Shown: in pieces, positions 1-9,800 of the stretch
How positions within the stretch are numbered: position 1 is the stretch's first letter
How the letters are laid out: each line of letters begins with the position of its first letter
Origin: Pollutimonas bauzanensis
GTDB lineage: Bacteria > Pseudomonadota > Gammaproteobacteria > Burkholderiales > Burkholderiaceae_B
DNA length: 64,000 nt
Assembly (NCBI RefSeq): GCF_900129885.1
Contig: NZ_FQXE01000007.1
Span: 1 to 64,000, forward strand
Reading direction: 5' to 3'
The notes under the pieces: model-generated
What the model saw: the letters and a program-made list of their open reading frames with translations, nothing else
Told to the model about the DNA's origin: nothing
Databases searched by the model: none
Position numbers and translations under genes: made by a program

Positions 1-318
<318 letters not shown>

Positions 319-335
<17 letters not shown>

Positions 336-651
336 CCCACTGGCGGAACTGCACACCGCGCTGGGACTTTACCCGGTAGCCTACAGAGATGATGACATCA
401 AGATTGAAATAATCGACCTGGTAGGTTTTCCCATCAGACGCAGTTGTTGCATTTTTTGCAACAACTGAGCCTCGCTCCAATTCTCCCTCTTTGAACACAT
501 TACGGATATGGCGTGAGATTACTGATTTGTCACGATCAAATAAAGCAGCCATCTGATCAAGACTAAGCCAGGCTGTATCCTGGTCCACAGTCACTTCCAA
601 CTGTGCATTACCGTCCTGGCTAACAAAAATTTGGATCTGTTGTTCAGTCAT
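319..651 (-). pseudogene. RhuM-like protein, truncated by the IS21 element
   Basis: The first ~105 residues match the N-terminus of RhuM/virulence-RhuM family proteins: a beta-rich start, a DNA-binding-like segment (DQMAALFDRDKSVISRHI), the VVAKNATTASDGKTYQVDYF segment and the RVKSQRGVQFRQW box. After FRQW the frame runs into the IS end and stops at 319, so only about a third of a usual RhuM protein (~330 residues) remains. RhuM genes often sit inside restriction or phage-defence islands, which fits the operon upstream. The function of RhuM is not established. Confidence 0.8.
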
Positions 652-672
652 TTGTAGTTACCACGTGCATAT

Positions 673-708
673 TCGCATTTAAGTGGTCAGTACGCATTTG
701 AAATGGTC
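673..708. repeat. Pair of short direct repeats
   Basis: CGCATTTAAGTGGTC at 674-688 and CGCATTTGAAATGGTC at 693-708 are near copies about 19 bp apart in the gap upstream of the RhuM fragment. They look like the internal terminal repeats of another IS21-type element, so they may be a relic of a second insertion. No transposase is attached. Confidence 0.35.
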
Positions 709-793
709 TTCGAAAACGTATGTCCAATCCACCCGTATTATTCAGAGAAATATACGTGGCATTATTTGATGCTACTTGGCGTTGCCAGAATTT

Positions 794-1993
794 TTAGCGA
801 ATTTCGGATTCACGAACGAGCCTAGCGGTGCTCGGATCATAGACTATATCGGTAATCGTTCCATCCAAAATGCGCTGCACAGCTTCATCAATCACGTGGA
901 GCGGCACAAGGAACCACTCCTTGGGCTTTACTGGATTGCCGAAGCGATCCTCGATGAGGAGATCAAGTTGTGCGGCTCCAAACAAGCGATGAAAGATATG
1001 CTCCAACCGAGTTCGATGTACATTGTGAAGCTTATAGGTGGCCACGACCTCGACTTCAGCCAACAAATAGGTGGCATCCTTCGCGGCCGCCGCGATACGG
1101 GTTTCCACCTTGCCTCCAGTCACTCCAATTTTGTGAACTAGCTCGTGGTGCTCTTTAACAAAAGGATGTTCCGACTGGCTGCGAAGTACGTAGATCGTCC
1201 CAGACTCAATGTCACCCGACTCCGCTGTGTCCGCAAACAACGGCCCCGCCTCGATTTTAATCAGGCGTTTTCCAACCGGGGTATCTCCATCGGGATAAAG
1301 CGAACGCGAGAGCGAGCGCAACAGCAAATTCGCTTCAGTATGGTTATCAAAAATCACACGTAAACGAGGGTTGTCGCGGCCATCTTTGGTAGTGTTGCCC
1401 TCTACCTTCTCTACTACATATGCGACTTGCCCGCCAATGATGTAGAAGTCGCCCACTTGGATACTGGCATCCTTAGCGAATGGCTTGGTCAGCCATTCAC
1501 CCGTTTTCAGACCATCTTTAGCTTCCTCAAATGCATCAGCAAAACGCTCAAAATCTTTGCAGGGCGTGCGATTAGCAATTTCCTCTGCTGCTTTGATCTC
1601 GACATGAGAGCGCACATGCCGTAAAACACGAATATCGCCTACCGTCGGTTCGGCAGTCACCCCCAGCTCAGCCAACAAAGCATCCTCATCCAGCTCATTC
1701 ACATCAACCGGAGTCGCCACGCCAGAGAGCAACCCTGGTCCATCCAACGAGCCCAGCAATGCCTGCGCTTCTGGCAACCTACGTAGCCGATCTAGGCGTA
1801 CCGCATACAGGCGCTCGAAAATATCCTGCTCTTCGCCATGCTGCGGGGTTCGGCCATGAGTGTCATGGAAACGCAAAATGTCCTCAAAACCAGCAATGAT
1901 GCGTTCCTCGCGCGGGGTTTGGCTAGAGGACTTCAGAGGAACAACTTCAACACCGAGCGCATCTAGCAGCTCATCATCGTTCATATCAGCCAT
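794..1993 (-). CDS. GIY-YIG (T5orf172-type) nuclease of a restriction-like operon
   Basis: This 399-residue protein carries a C-terminal GIY-YIG nuclease domain of the T5orf172 type, at about residues 265-380: TIYVL (GIY strand), KIGVT (YIG strand), an Arg in ETRIAAAA and a catalytic-type Glu in LEHIFHRLF. The N-terminal ~250 residues show no domain I recognise, but repeat a DELLDALGVE/DALLAELGVT motif. The chosen ATG (1993) follows an AGGAGGGAG Shine-Dalgarno stretch and overlaps the helicase stop by 8 nt; a longer frame to 2119 has no such signal. It is the last intact gene of the recombinase-methyltransferase-helicase-nuclease operon, so it is probably the cutting subunit. That role is inference. 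Confidence 0.8.
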   Translation of the reverse strand: MADMNDDELLDALGVEVVPLKSSSQTPREERIIAGFEDILRFHDTHGRTPQHGEEQDIFERLYAVRLDRLRRLPEAQALLGSLDGPGLLSGVATPVDVNELDEDALLAELGVTAEPTVGDIRVLRHVRSHVEIKAAEEIANRTPCKDFERFADAFEEAKDGLKTGEWLTKPFAKDASIQVGDFYIIGGQVAYVVEKVEGNTTKDGRDNPRLRVIFDNHTEANLLLRSLSRSLYPDGDTPVGKRLIKIEAGPLFADTAESGDIESGTIYVLRSQSEHPFVKEHHELVHKIGVTGGKVETRIAAAAKDATYLLAEVEVVATYKLHNVHRTRLEHIFHRLFGAAQLDLLIEDRFGNPVKPKEWFLVPLHVIDEAVQRILDGTITDIVYDPSTARLVRESEIR

Positions 1994-4106
1994 TGCCAGA
2001 TACTCCCTCCTGCGCCGCTTTGGCCTGAGCACGATAACGTGCGAGAGCGGTAATACCTTCGGCCATCCGCTTCTCCCATGCATCGGCAGAATTGATGTCA
2101 GGTAGACGATTGCGTTCATTTTTGAACTGTAAGGCTCGCCTTGCCAGTTCCCGCGCCTCGTCTTCAGGAATATTTACCTTCTTGGCTGCAATGCTGGCCT
2201 GCACCTGGCGCAGTAATTTCTCATCCATCGCTATCGCCAGCACTGCATATGCGGCTTCAAAAGGATTGATGCGATCAATCAAATCGATGTCCAGGTCTCG
2301 CACGTTGACAAACTTGCGCACACCATCCAGCAACGTCGTGTTGCCTTGAGCTGTACCACTGCCGTCGGCATCTGCTTGTGCCAACGCCAACTTGGCCTGC
2401 TGAGTAATGTTCATCGCTGCAATGGCATGTTGTCGAATTGCCTCCTGATCGGCGTCGCTCAAATCTGGATATCGCTCCCGTACGATTTTGCCCATACGTA
2501 ACTGAGTCAGTTCTTCGGGCAGTGTATTTTCCTTGTCGAACAGGCCGCGTTCCAGCACAGTTTTGTCCTGTAAGAAACTGGTAACAACCTCGTTCAAGTC
2601 CTCCTTGCAGATACGCGTTGCCTCAGCGGTTTCAGGCTTTGCGAGGCCGTTAATCTCCACGTGGTACTGGCCAGTGGCCTCATTTACGCCAACGTTAGTG
2701 TGTCCTTCCTGGTAGCCGTCACCGCCGTTGTAAACAAAACCCGGCTGAGGCCCGGCATTTTTGGGCGTGAACTCGTAGCGTGGAGCTAAAACCTGCTCCA
2801 TTAACAGGCTAGCAGAAATAGCCTTGAGCATGTCGTTCACCGCTTCGGCCACAGCGGCCTGTTCGGCGGTAGGCTCGGCGATTAGATTAGTGAATCGCGC
2901 CCGTTCCTTGCCTTCAGCATCACGAGTGGCACGGCCAATGATCTGCACAATTTCGGTTAAGCTGCTACGGTAACCAATAGTCAGCGCGTGCTCGCACCAA
3001 ATCCAGTCAAAACCCTCTTTCGCCATGCCCAGCGCAATGATGATATCCACGTGATCACGGTTCTCCTTCTGCGCAGGGTCTTTAAGTGCGGTTAGCACGC
3101 GAGAGCGCCTTGCCGTATCACTGTCGTCCACAAGATCGGCCACCTTCAGAACGCGGGCATCCTTTGCCTTCACCAAGTGAAAGCCCGTGATCGGATCAAC
3201 TCCCTGCCAGTCACCCAGCGATCCCATGATTTCGTTAACCTCGCGCTCCTTATCCTTAAGGCTTTCACGCGCATTGACATTGGGAATGTGCACAATGGTC
3301 TTTAACGTCGGGTCCAACACCTTGGCAATCGCATCCACGTAGCGGCCAGTATAGAAGAAGTAGCCAATGTCCAACGATTTGAGCCAGCGATAACCGTTGA
3401 GCTGCTCGTAGTAGGTGTAGGTGACAGTCTCAAATTTAGCCTCATCTGCAGGGGCCAACACGGCTTCACTATCGCCTCGGAAATAAGAGCCGGTCATCGC
3501 CACCACGTGCACTTGGTCGCGCGCCATAAGGGCACCCAACTGGCTCCCCAGTTTGTTATCCGGGTTGCTGGAAACATGGTGGAATTCGTCGATGGCGATC
3601 AGGCGACCGTCAAATGCATCAACGCCCAGTTCCTCTACGGCGAAGCGGAAAGTCGCATGTGTGCAAACCAACACCTTGTCGGTACTCTCCAGGAACTTGC
3701 GTACAGCTTCCACCTTGGACTGAGCCACACGTAACTCATCCACGCCAGGGGCATTGCACAGGTTCCATTGCGGAGCCACCTGCCAATCCCAATCGAAGCC
3801 GTGCTGGCTCAAGGGTTCATCGGAAAAACTACTGCCGATGGAGCGTTCCGGTACGACAATGATCGCCTGTCGCAAGCCTTGGTTGTAGAGCTTATCCAGC
3901 GCGATGAACATCAGCGCGCGGGATTTTCCGGAGGCAGGTGGTGACTTGATTAACAGGAACGGCTCACCGCGCTTGGCATAAGCGCGCTCCTGCATCGCAC
4001 GCATGCCCAACGCGTTCGCCTTGCTGGATGCGCCTGTGCGTCCCGTGGTAATGGATACTGACGGTACAGTGTAAGCATTGGTGGGATTGCTGGCTGGCTG
4101 GCTCAT
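1986..4106 (-). CDS. SF2 DEAD/DEAH-type helicase of a restriction-like operon
   Basis: A 706-residue superfamily 2 ATPase. Visible motifs are Walker A SPPASGKSR (about residues 55-63), motif II IAIDEFHH (a DEFH variant, about 172-179), motif III AMTGSYF, and motif VI QIIGRATRD in the second RecA domain. The C-terminal ~250 residues are helical and charged with no recognised fold. The start overlaps the methyltransferase stop as ATGA, and the stop overlaps the nuclease start, so translation is probably coupled. The helicase likely moves along DNA to couple recognition by the methyltransferase to cutting by the GIY-YIG protein, as in type I and type III restriction. This is inferred from operon structure. 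Confidence 0.88.
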   Translation of the reverse strand: MSQPASNPTNAYTVPSVSITTGRTGASSKANALGMRAMQERAYAKRGEPFLLIKSPPASGKSRALMFIALDKLYNQGLRQAIIVVPERSIGSSFSDEPLSQHGFDWDWQVAPQWNLCNAPGVDELRVAQSKVEAVRKFLESTDKVLVCTHATFRFAVEELGVDAFDGRLIAIDEFHHVSSNPDNKLGSQLGALMARDQVHVVAMTGSYFRGDSEAVLAPADEAKFETVTYTYYEQLNGYRWLKSLDIGYFFYTGRYVDAIAKVLDPTLKTIVHIPNVNARESLKDKEREVNEIMGSLGDWQGVDPITGFHLVKAKDARVLKVADLVDDSDTARRSRVLTALKDPAQKENRDHVDIIIALGMAKEGFDWIWCEHALTIGYRSSLTEIVQIIGRATRDAEGKERARFTNLIAEPTAEQAAVAEAVNDMLKAISASLLMEQVLAPRYEFTPKNAGPQPGFVYNGGDGYQEGHTNVGVNEATGQYHVEINGLAKPETAEATRICKEDLNEVVTSFLQDKTVLERGLFDKENTLPEELTQLRMGKIVRERYPDLSDADQEAIRQHAIAAMNITQQAKLALAQADADGSGTAQGNTTLLDGVRKFVNVRDLDIDLIDRINPFEAAYAVLAIAMDEKLLRQVQASIAAKKVNIPEDEARELARRALQFKNERNRLPDINSADAWEKRMAEGITALARYRAQAKAAQEGVSGNG

Positions 4107-6943
4107 GCGTTCTTCGTCCTTTTCGTTTTTATTGCAGGCTTGATCTTGGCCACTGTCGCTGTCATCTTGATGTACAGATCGAACAATTTTTCCAACCGCT
4201 CGGTGTCGTTCTTGAAACGGCGACCGATGTAGATACGTTCCAGCACTTCATCGTTGCGCTCATGAGCATGGCGCAGATTGTCCGGCATGTTATCTGGATC
4301 GTAAAGATCGGCAATAGTGGCTGGGAAGTGCGCCTCGCGGGCTAGCAGAATGTCCTCAATACAACGGGTCAAGTCGGCTTTGTTTTTCTCCGTAAGCAAA
4401 GGGGTGGGAAAAGTATTCCAGCCTAGCGTATTGGAGTAACGGAAATCAGTTTTTATCTTGCCACAGACCGTAGCAATCCAGATCAAATGCAGACGCGAGG
4501 CGTAAATGGCAATATTCCAAAGCGGTGCGTCATATAAGGCCGATGCGCTGTCAGCGACAATGTCGCCCTCTATCCCCAAAGAAAAAGGCAAAAACTCTCG
4601 ATTTTCTGAGCTATGGCGCGGTATGACGATGGGAAATTCCCTTCCTGTTTGGCGAATTTCACCAAAAAGATAAGGGGTATTAGCTAATATTTGAGTTTGT
4701 TTTTTTTCACTTTCCAAACGCATCTGCCTTACATTTTCCAATCGCATTGCAATAGATCTATTCGTCGACAGCGCATCCGCTTCAGTGCGGCCAAGCCATA
4801 AACAGAAACGCGCTTTGCCGTTAATGGCATCTTCAGAACCGAGAAAACGGCGCACAACCTGCTGACGCTGTTGTTGCGTCAAACCAAGTGTTTTAACTTC
4901 GCTTCTGTTGAGCAACAGATTTCCTCCGTCAGTTGGTGCATTTCCCTTAATCATGGCATTGAGTTCACCAAACGGTTCAACCCGTTTTTTCACAATCACA
5001 TCTTGTGCAGGAACTAAGTAGGCGTTGATGTAATCAGCCTCTTTCACAGAAATGTTGTCATCTCGATCTAAAGCATAAATTCTGCGCTTTTTGCTTGGCT
5101 GAGTCGAAAGGCCAACAATCACAACGGTTACGCCTGCATTGTGTGCAGCAAGATTGGCCCATTTGAATGACGTGTGTGCAAATGCGATCTGATGTCCGGT
5201 TGCAAAAATCAAGGGCCATAAGATTGGAACTTGCTGGCCTTGGCATATGGAATTGGTGGACACAAATGCAGCAACCGCTTTGGTTTGACGGCCGTATTCA
5301 GCAGCTTTCATAAGCCAGCCGGAAACGTAATCCAGCGATCCCCAGGTATTGGTGAGCTTGCCAAAGATAGATTGCAAATCAGTCTTGCGGATCTCGGCTT
5401 CCTTCTTCAAACGTTCCTTTACTTCCTTGCTTGCACCCTTTGGGGCTTTAGTTGTCGCACCTATATATGGCGGATTACCGCAGATATAGGTTTCTCCACC
5501 TTCGTTCTCAAAATCGATCTCTGCCTGATCAAGTGGCGTATCAAAAAGATCATCCGCCACCACCCTAACGCCAGTACCTGTAGGTGGGCATATGCTTAGC
5601 CAATCCAGCCGCAGAGCATTGCCGCATACGATCCAATTCTCTGCATTCAGAGGGAGGAACTCCGCCAGTGCCTGCTTTTGCCCGCGATAAAGGACGTCGC
5701 ATTGAAATTCGGCAATGATGAGCGCCAGGCGGGCGATTTCTGCGGGAAAATCCCGCAACTCAATCCCACGAAAGTTAGTCAGAGGCATGTCACTGCCTAA
5801 ATGGGGTTCACCTCGGCGGCGATTTATCTCGGCCTCGATCTCCCGCATCCGCTTGTAGGCGACGACCAGGAAGTTGCCGGAGCCACAAGCGGGGTCGAAA
5901 ACACGGATACGCGCCATGCGCTTGCGCAGGTTCAACAGCTTTCGCTCGTTATTCCCCGCCTCTGCCAACTGAGTGCGCAGATCGTCCAGAAACAGCGGGT
6001 TCAGCACCTTCAGGATATTGGGTACACTGGTGTAATGCATCCCCAATGCGCCACGCTCTTCGTCATCAGCCACCGCCTGGATCATGCTGCCGAAGATATC
6101 AGGATTGATCTCCTTCCAGTTCAAGCCACCTGCGTGCAACAAATAGGTACGCGCTATGCGCGTGAAGCGAGGCACTTCGGTACTACCCGAGAAAAGGCCG
6201 CCATTGACATACGGGAACTGATCTGCCCACGGGCGAAAACCGGCATCCGCACGGTCGGCGATCTTTGTATTCATTGCCCGGAAGATGATTTCCAAAACCT
6301 CATGGATGTTCGAGCCATCACGTTCACTGAACTGATCCACGGTTCGAGTGAACAGCACGTCGCCGTTGAAGATATCTGTGTCTTCGGCAAAGAAGCAGAA
6401 AATCAACCGCGCCATGAAGTGATTCATATCAGCACGACGCTCGTCCTTGGCCCAGTCTGGGTTCTCGCGTAATAATTCGACGTACAGCTTGTTCAGACGC
6501 CCGGTGGCACGTACGTCAATAGGGTTGTCCTTGATCTCCTTGATCGTGGAGATACCAGCGAGCGGCAACAGGAAGCCAAACTGGTTCGGAAAGTCCGCGT
6601 AGTCGCAAGCGATGGTTTCACCGCTGCCGAGTTCTTCGGCTTCCAGCGTCTGTCCATCCGTGGCAAGGATAAACTTTGCCTTTGCCTTTGCGGTCGCAAG
6701 GCTGGCACGCAATGCACGGAGAGTGTTGGCGACTGTACCGGTTTCGCATACAGCTATATGAATGCTGTAGCGCAACAACACACCACCAGGCACATCCGAG
6801 GTGTTGTTATTGCCAGCTCGTAAGCGCTTGAGGGTGGTGTCTTTATTGCCGAACGCTGCCAAAAAGGCGAACGGAAACTCTGCCGCGTCGAATGGCTGCT
6901 CCGCCAGATTAGAAATGGCTGCTTCGATTTCTACTGCATTCAT
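4103..6943 (-). CDS. MmeI-like class I DNA methyltransferase
   Basis: A 946-residue amino-methyltransferase laid out like MmeI/YeeA-type enzymes: an N-terminal alpha/beta region and helical spacer (~1-330), a Rossmann methyltransferase with motif I FDPACGSGNFL (about residues 350-360) and motif IV ICGNPPYIGA (about 490), then a target-recognition region and helical C-terminus. Motif NPPY indicates adenine or cytosine exocyclic amine methylation. I see no clear PD-(D/E)XK nuclease motif in the N-terminal domain, so cutting may be done by the GIY-YIG partner. Its ATG overlaps the recombinase stop (ATGA) and its stop overlaps the helicase start. A stand-alone methylase role is possible but less likely given this coupling. 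Confidence 0.88.
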   Translation of the reverse strand: MNAVEIEAAISNLAEQPFDAAEFPFAFLAAFGNKDTTLKRLRAGNNNTSDVPGGVLLRYSIHIAVCETGTVANTLRALRASLATAKAKAKFILATDGQTLEAEELGSGETIACDYADFPNQFGFLLPLAGISTIKEIKDNPIDVRATGRLNKLYVELLRENPDWAKDERRADMNHFMARLIFCFFAEDTDIFNGDVLFTRTVDQFSERDGSNIHEVLEIIFRAMNTKIADRADAGFRPWADQFPYVNGGLFSGSTEVPRFTRIARTYLLHAGGLNWKEINPDIFGSMIQAVADDEERGALGMHYTSVPNILKVLNPLFLDDLRTQLAEAGNNERKLLNLRKRMARIRVFDPACGSGNFLVVAYKRMREIEAEINRRRGEPHLGSDMPLTNFRGIELRDFPAEIARLALIIAEFQCDVLYRGQKQALAEFLPLNAENWIVCGNALRLDWLSICPPTGTGVRVVADDLFDTPLDQAEIDFENEGGETYICGNPPYIGATTKAPKGASKEVKERLKKEAEIRKTDLQSIFGKLTNTWGSLDYVSGWLMKAAEYGRQTKAVAAFVSTNSICQGQQVPILWPLIFATGHQIAFAHTSFKWANLAAHNAGVTVVIVGLSTQPSKKRRIYALDRDDNISVKEADYINAYLVPAQDVIVKKRVEPFGELNAMIKGNAPTDGGNLLLNRSEVKTLGLTQQQRQQVVRRFLGSEDAINGKARFCLWLGRTEADALSTNRSIAMRLENVRQMRLESEKKQTQILANTPYLFGEIRQTGREFPIVIPRHSSENREFLPFSLGIEGDIVADSASALYDAPLWNIAIYASRLHLIWIATVCGKIKTDFRYSNTLGWNTFPTPLLTEKNKADLTRCIEDILLAREAHFPATIADLYDPDNMPDNLRHAHERNDEVLERIYIGRRFKNDTERLEKLFDLYIKMTATVAKIKPAIKTKRTKNA

Positions 6944-7569
6944 GGGGCGTCTTGCCTATGTAACTTATTCCCGCTCGTGTCCGATTGGTGCCCGGCAATT
7001 GCCACTGCATCGCGGGGAGCTACTTTATAAATGGTTGTACGTGAAACGTTGTAGCGCTCGGCAATCTGACTGATTGGAATTGCCGGGTCAGACATGAGTC
7101 GCTTGATCTCTCTAATTTGTCGTGCATCCAGCTTCGGCTTGCGGCCTCCCGCACGCCCTCGCGCACGTGCGGCAGCTAAGCCCGCCTGTGTACGCTCCCG
7201 AATCAGGTTGCGCTCGAACTCGGCCAGTGCAGCGAAGACATGGAACACCAACTTTCCGGCGGCACTCGCGGTTTCGATCTTCTCGGTGATGCTCTCGAAG
7301 CCGATTCCTCTTGCTTCCAGATCTGCAACGATACGCACCAGGTCAGGTAGGCTGCGCCCCAATCGATCCAGACGCCACACCACTAAGGTGTCGCCTACAC
7401 GCAATGCCTTCAGGCAGTGATCCAGCTCCGGGCGGCCAGTGGCCTTTCCGCTCGCCATCTCTTCGTAGATCGATTGAATTCCAGACAGATGTAGAGCGTC
7501 GCGCTGCAAGTCTAAATTCTGGTCATCCGTCGAGACGCGGGCGTAACCGATCCGTTGATTCATTGACAA
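6940..7569 (-). CDS. Serine recombinase (resolvase/invertase family)
   Basis: A 209-residue small serine recombinase. The catalytic Ser is in YARVSTDDQ (about residue 13), followed by the usual WRLDRLGRSLPDL and AEFERNLIRERT segments, and a C-terminal helix-turn-helix (PISQIAERYNVSRTTIYK, about 162-180). A ~25-residue tail beyond the HTH is longer than in Tn3-type resolvases. The stop overlaps the methyltransferase start by 4 nt, so it reads as the first gene of the operon rather than as an independent transposon gene. It may resolve a transposon that once carried the module, or act as a regulator of the operon. I could not identify a convincing res site in the 250 bases upstream. Confidence 0.9.
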   Translation of the reverse strand: MSMNQRIGYARVSTDDQNLDLQRDALHLSGIQSIYEEMASGKATGRPELDHCLKALRVGDTLVVWRLDRLGRSLPDLVRIVADLEARGIGFESITEKIETASAAGKLVFHVFAALAEFERNLIRERTQAGLAAARARGRAGGRKPKLDARQIREIKRLMSDPAIPISQIAERYNVSRTTIYKVAPRDAVAIAGHQSDTSGNKLHRQDAP

Positions 7570-7882
7570 TTACCGGACGATGAAAAATTGATGGGAATTT
7601 TAACAGTTTGACAGCCTTGCTGGCAGCGCCGGACGAGAAGATCGCATGTGTTCAGAAAACCACCGTTTTCTTGGCGGGGGTTGTTCAGCCAACGCAGTTA
7701 TCACAACTAAGATGCATCGCATCTCTGAGCGGCCACAATCCAAAGTCAACATTCAGACAGAAGCCGCAAAACGGTCATTTGATACCGCCTTGCTTTGCAA
7801 AAATATCTTTATGTATTAAGGTTGCATGAAATGTAACTATTTGGTGTTTGACCTTAATCGAGCTACAACTTACGAGGGCGGC

Positions 7883-9706
7883 ATGAGACTGGAATCTGTT
7901 TCGATAAAAAATTTCCGCTGCTACCGCGAAGAGACTACGGTATCGATGGTGGACCTGACGACATTTGTTGGAAAAAATGACATAGGAAAATCATCAATTC
8001 TCGAGGCGCTGGAGATATTCTTTAACAACGAAGCCGTCAAGATCGAACAGGGTGACGCCAACATCTACAGCGGCTCCCCACTAGTTTCCATTACCTGCGA
8101 ATTTTCTGATTTGCCGTCCAAGTTGAGCCTTGACGCAGGGGCAGAGACGACTCTTGCGGCGGAATTCCTTCTCTCGGTTGAGGGTACCCTGAAGATTCAG
8201 AAAGTATTCGATTGCGGCAAGAGGACACCATCCGTGGAAGTGTATATCCTTGCGAATCATCCGACCGCAGCCGGGGTTGCAGACCTTCTCGATCTGAAGG
8301 AAAAAGATCTCCAGAAACTTGTAAAAGACCAAAAGCTCGATACAGCGCTAAAAGGGAATCCAGGCATGCGGCAGGCTCTATGGGCCGCGACGAAAGACCT
8401 GGAACTGAAGGAGGTGGCTCTTCCAGTTACCAAGCCGAAGGAAGATAGCAAACGGATCTGGGATCAGCTCGAGAGCTACCTGCCGATGTATGCACTGTTT
8501 CAGAGCGACCGGAGCAGCCGCGATTCTGACGGGGAGGTACAAAATCCAATGAAGGCTGCTGTGGCAGCCGCCATTGCCGAAGTGCAGGACGATATCAACC
8601 GGATTCAGGAAAAGGTGCGCGAGAAAGCCGAGTTGATCGCGAAGATCACTCACGAAGCGTTGAAAACAATCGACCCTAATCTCGCCAAAGAACTGACGCC
8701 GCAATTTGTGCCACCGACTGCAGCAAAATGGACCGGATTGTTTTCGGTCGGCATGGACACTGATGATGGTATCCCGCTGAACAAGCGCGGCAGCGGCGTT
8801 CGTCGCCTTGTCTTGGTCGCTTTTTTCAAGGCAGAAGCGGAGCGCCGGTTAAAGGCCGGGACTAGCCGGAGCATTATCTACGCGATCGAGGAGCCGGAGA
8901 CGGCACAGCACCCGAACAACCAGCGCATCCTTATCGAATCATTCAAGACATTGGCGTTGGAGCCTGGATGTCAGATCTTGCTTACGACGCACAGTCCTGG
9001 CTTTGCGTCGGATTTGCCTACCGCTAGCATCAGGTTTGTAACGCGCGACGCAGATCTTCAACCCGTTATCCTGGAGGGCGCAGACGTATTTGGGGAGGTG
9101 GCTGAAACGCTCGGGGTCGTGCCGGATAGTCGTGTCAAAATCTTATTTTGCGTCGAAGGGCCAACAGACGTAGCAGCCTTTAAATCGCTCAGTCGGGCGT
9201 TACATACGGCAGACCAAACGCTGCCGAACCTGGCTTTAGATGACAGAGTTGCCTTCGTCTTGCTCGGCGGCTCGACGCTTAAGCACTGGGTTACACAACA
9301 CTATCTCCGGTCGCTGAATCGTCCTGAGGTACATATTTATGACAGCGACGTGGCCAAGTATGCGGAATCTGTCACTGAGGTAAACCTGCGTACGGATGGC
9401 TCCTGGGCCGTCCAAACGAACAAGCACGAGATTGAATGTTATCTGCATGCGGACGCGATTAAGGATGCCTTTGACGTCGAGATTGTTGTCATTGATCAGC
9501 CCGCTGCCGACGGGAAGTCAGTCCCAAGGATTTTTGCTGAAGCTTTCTCGGTACAACAGCATTATGATGGGGTTCTAGGCGATGACAAGGCAAAGCTACG
9601 TCTCGCGGACAAGGCATTCCCCAGGATGACTGCAGAGCGGGTGGCCGAGAGAGATCCTTTGGGAGAAGTTGAGGGGTGGTTCCGCAGGATTGGGGCCATG
9701 CTATAA
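7883..9706 (+). CDS. OLD-family ATP-dependent nuclease (AAA ATPase plus TOPRIM)
   Basis: A 607-residue overcoming-lysogenization-defect type protein. The N-terminal SMC-like ATPase shows FVGKNDIGKSS (Walker A), an IIYAIEEPETAQHPNN Walker B/ABC-type segment and ILLTTHSPGFA. The C-terminal TOPRIM nuclease shows LFCVEGPTDVAAF (catalytic Glu) and IYDSDVAKYA (acidic pair). The ATG at 7883 follows GAGGG; the longer frame from 7826 has a poor start. No UvrD-like helicase follows, so this looks like a single-gene (class 1) OLD protein rather than a GajAB pair. It is divergent from the methyltransferase operon, which suggests a shared defence island. The phage-defence role is inferred from the family. 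Confidence 0.88.
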   Translation: MRLESVSIKNFRCYREETTVSMVDLTTFVGKNDIGKSSILEALEIFFNNEAVKIEQGDANIYSGSPLVSITCEFSDLPSKLSLDAGAETTLAAEFLLSVEGTLKIQKVFDCGKRTPSVEVYILANHPTAAGVADLLDLKEKDLQKLVKDQKLDTALKGNPGMRQALWAATKDLELKEVALPVTKPKEDSKRIWDQLESYLPMYALFQSDRSSRDSDGEVQNPMKAAVAAAIAEVQDDINRIQEKVREKAELIAKITHEALKTIDPNLAKELTPQFVPPTAAKWTGLFSVGMDTDDGIPLNKRGSGVRRLVLVAFFKAEAERRLKAGTSRSIIYAIEEPETAQHPNNQRILIESFKTLALEPGCQILLTTHSPGFASDLPTASIRFVTRDADLQPVILEGADVFGEVAETLGVVPDSRVKILFCVEGPTDVAAFKSLSRALHTADQTLPNLALDDRVAFVLLGGSTLKHWVTQHYLRSLNRPEVHIYDSDVAKYAESVTEVNLRTDGSWAVQTNKHEIECYLHADAIKDAFDVEIVVIDQPAADGKSVPRIFAEAFSVQQHYDGVLGDDKAKLRLADKAFPRMTAERVAERDPLGEVEGWFRRIGAML

Positions 9707-9800
9707 GCGCTGGGGCCGCGAGCTAGCGGCAGCACCCACGCCAGGCGCAGTTTTCCATAACCCCTCTGGCAGCGAGACTGGAACGACATCCCAAGCTGCA

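Noticed and set aside
7570-7825. Resolvase res site upstream of the serine recombinase
   Set aside because: Short AT-rich inverted sequences occur, but no set of paired subsites with the usual spacing could be made out.
9707-9800. HicA-type toxin gene partner for the DUF1902 protein
   Set aside because: The gap is too short and holds no HicA-like double-stranded RNA-binding frame.
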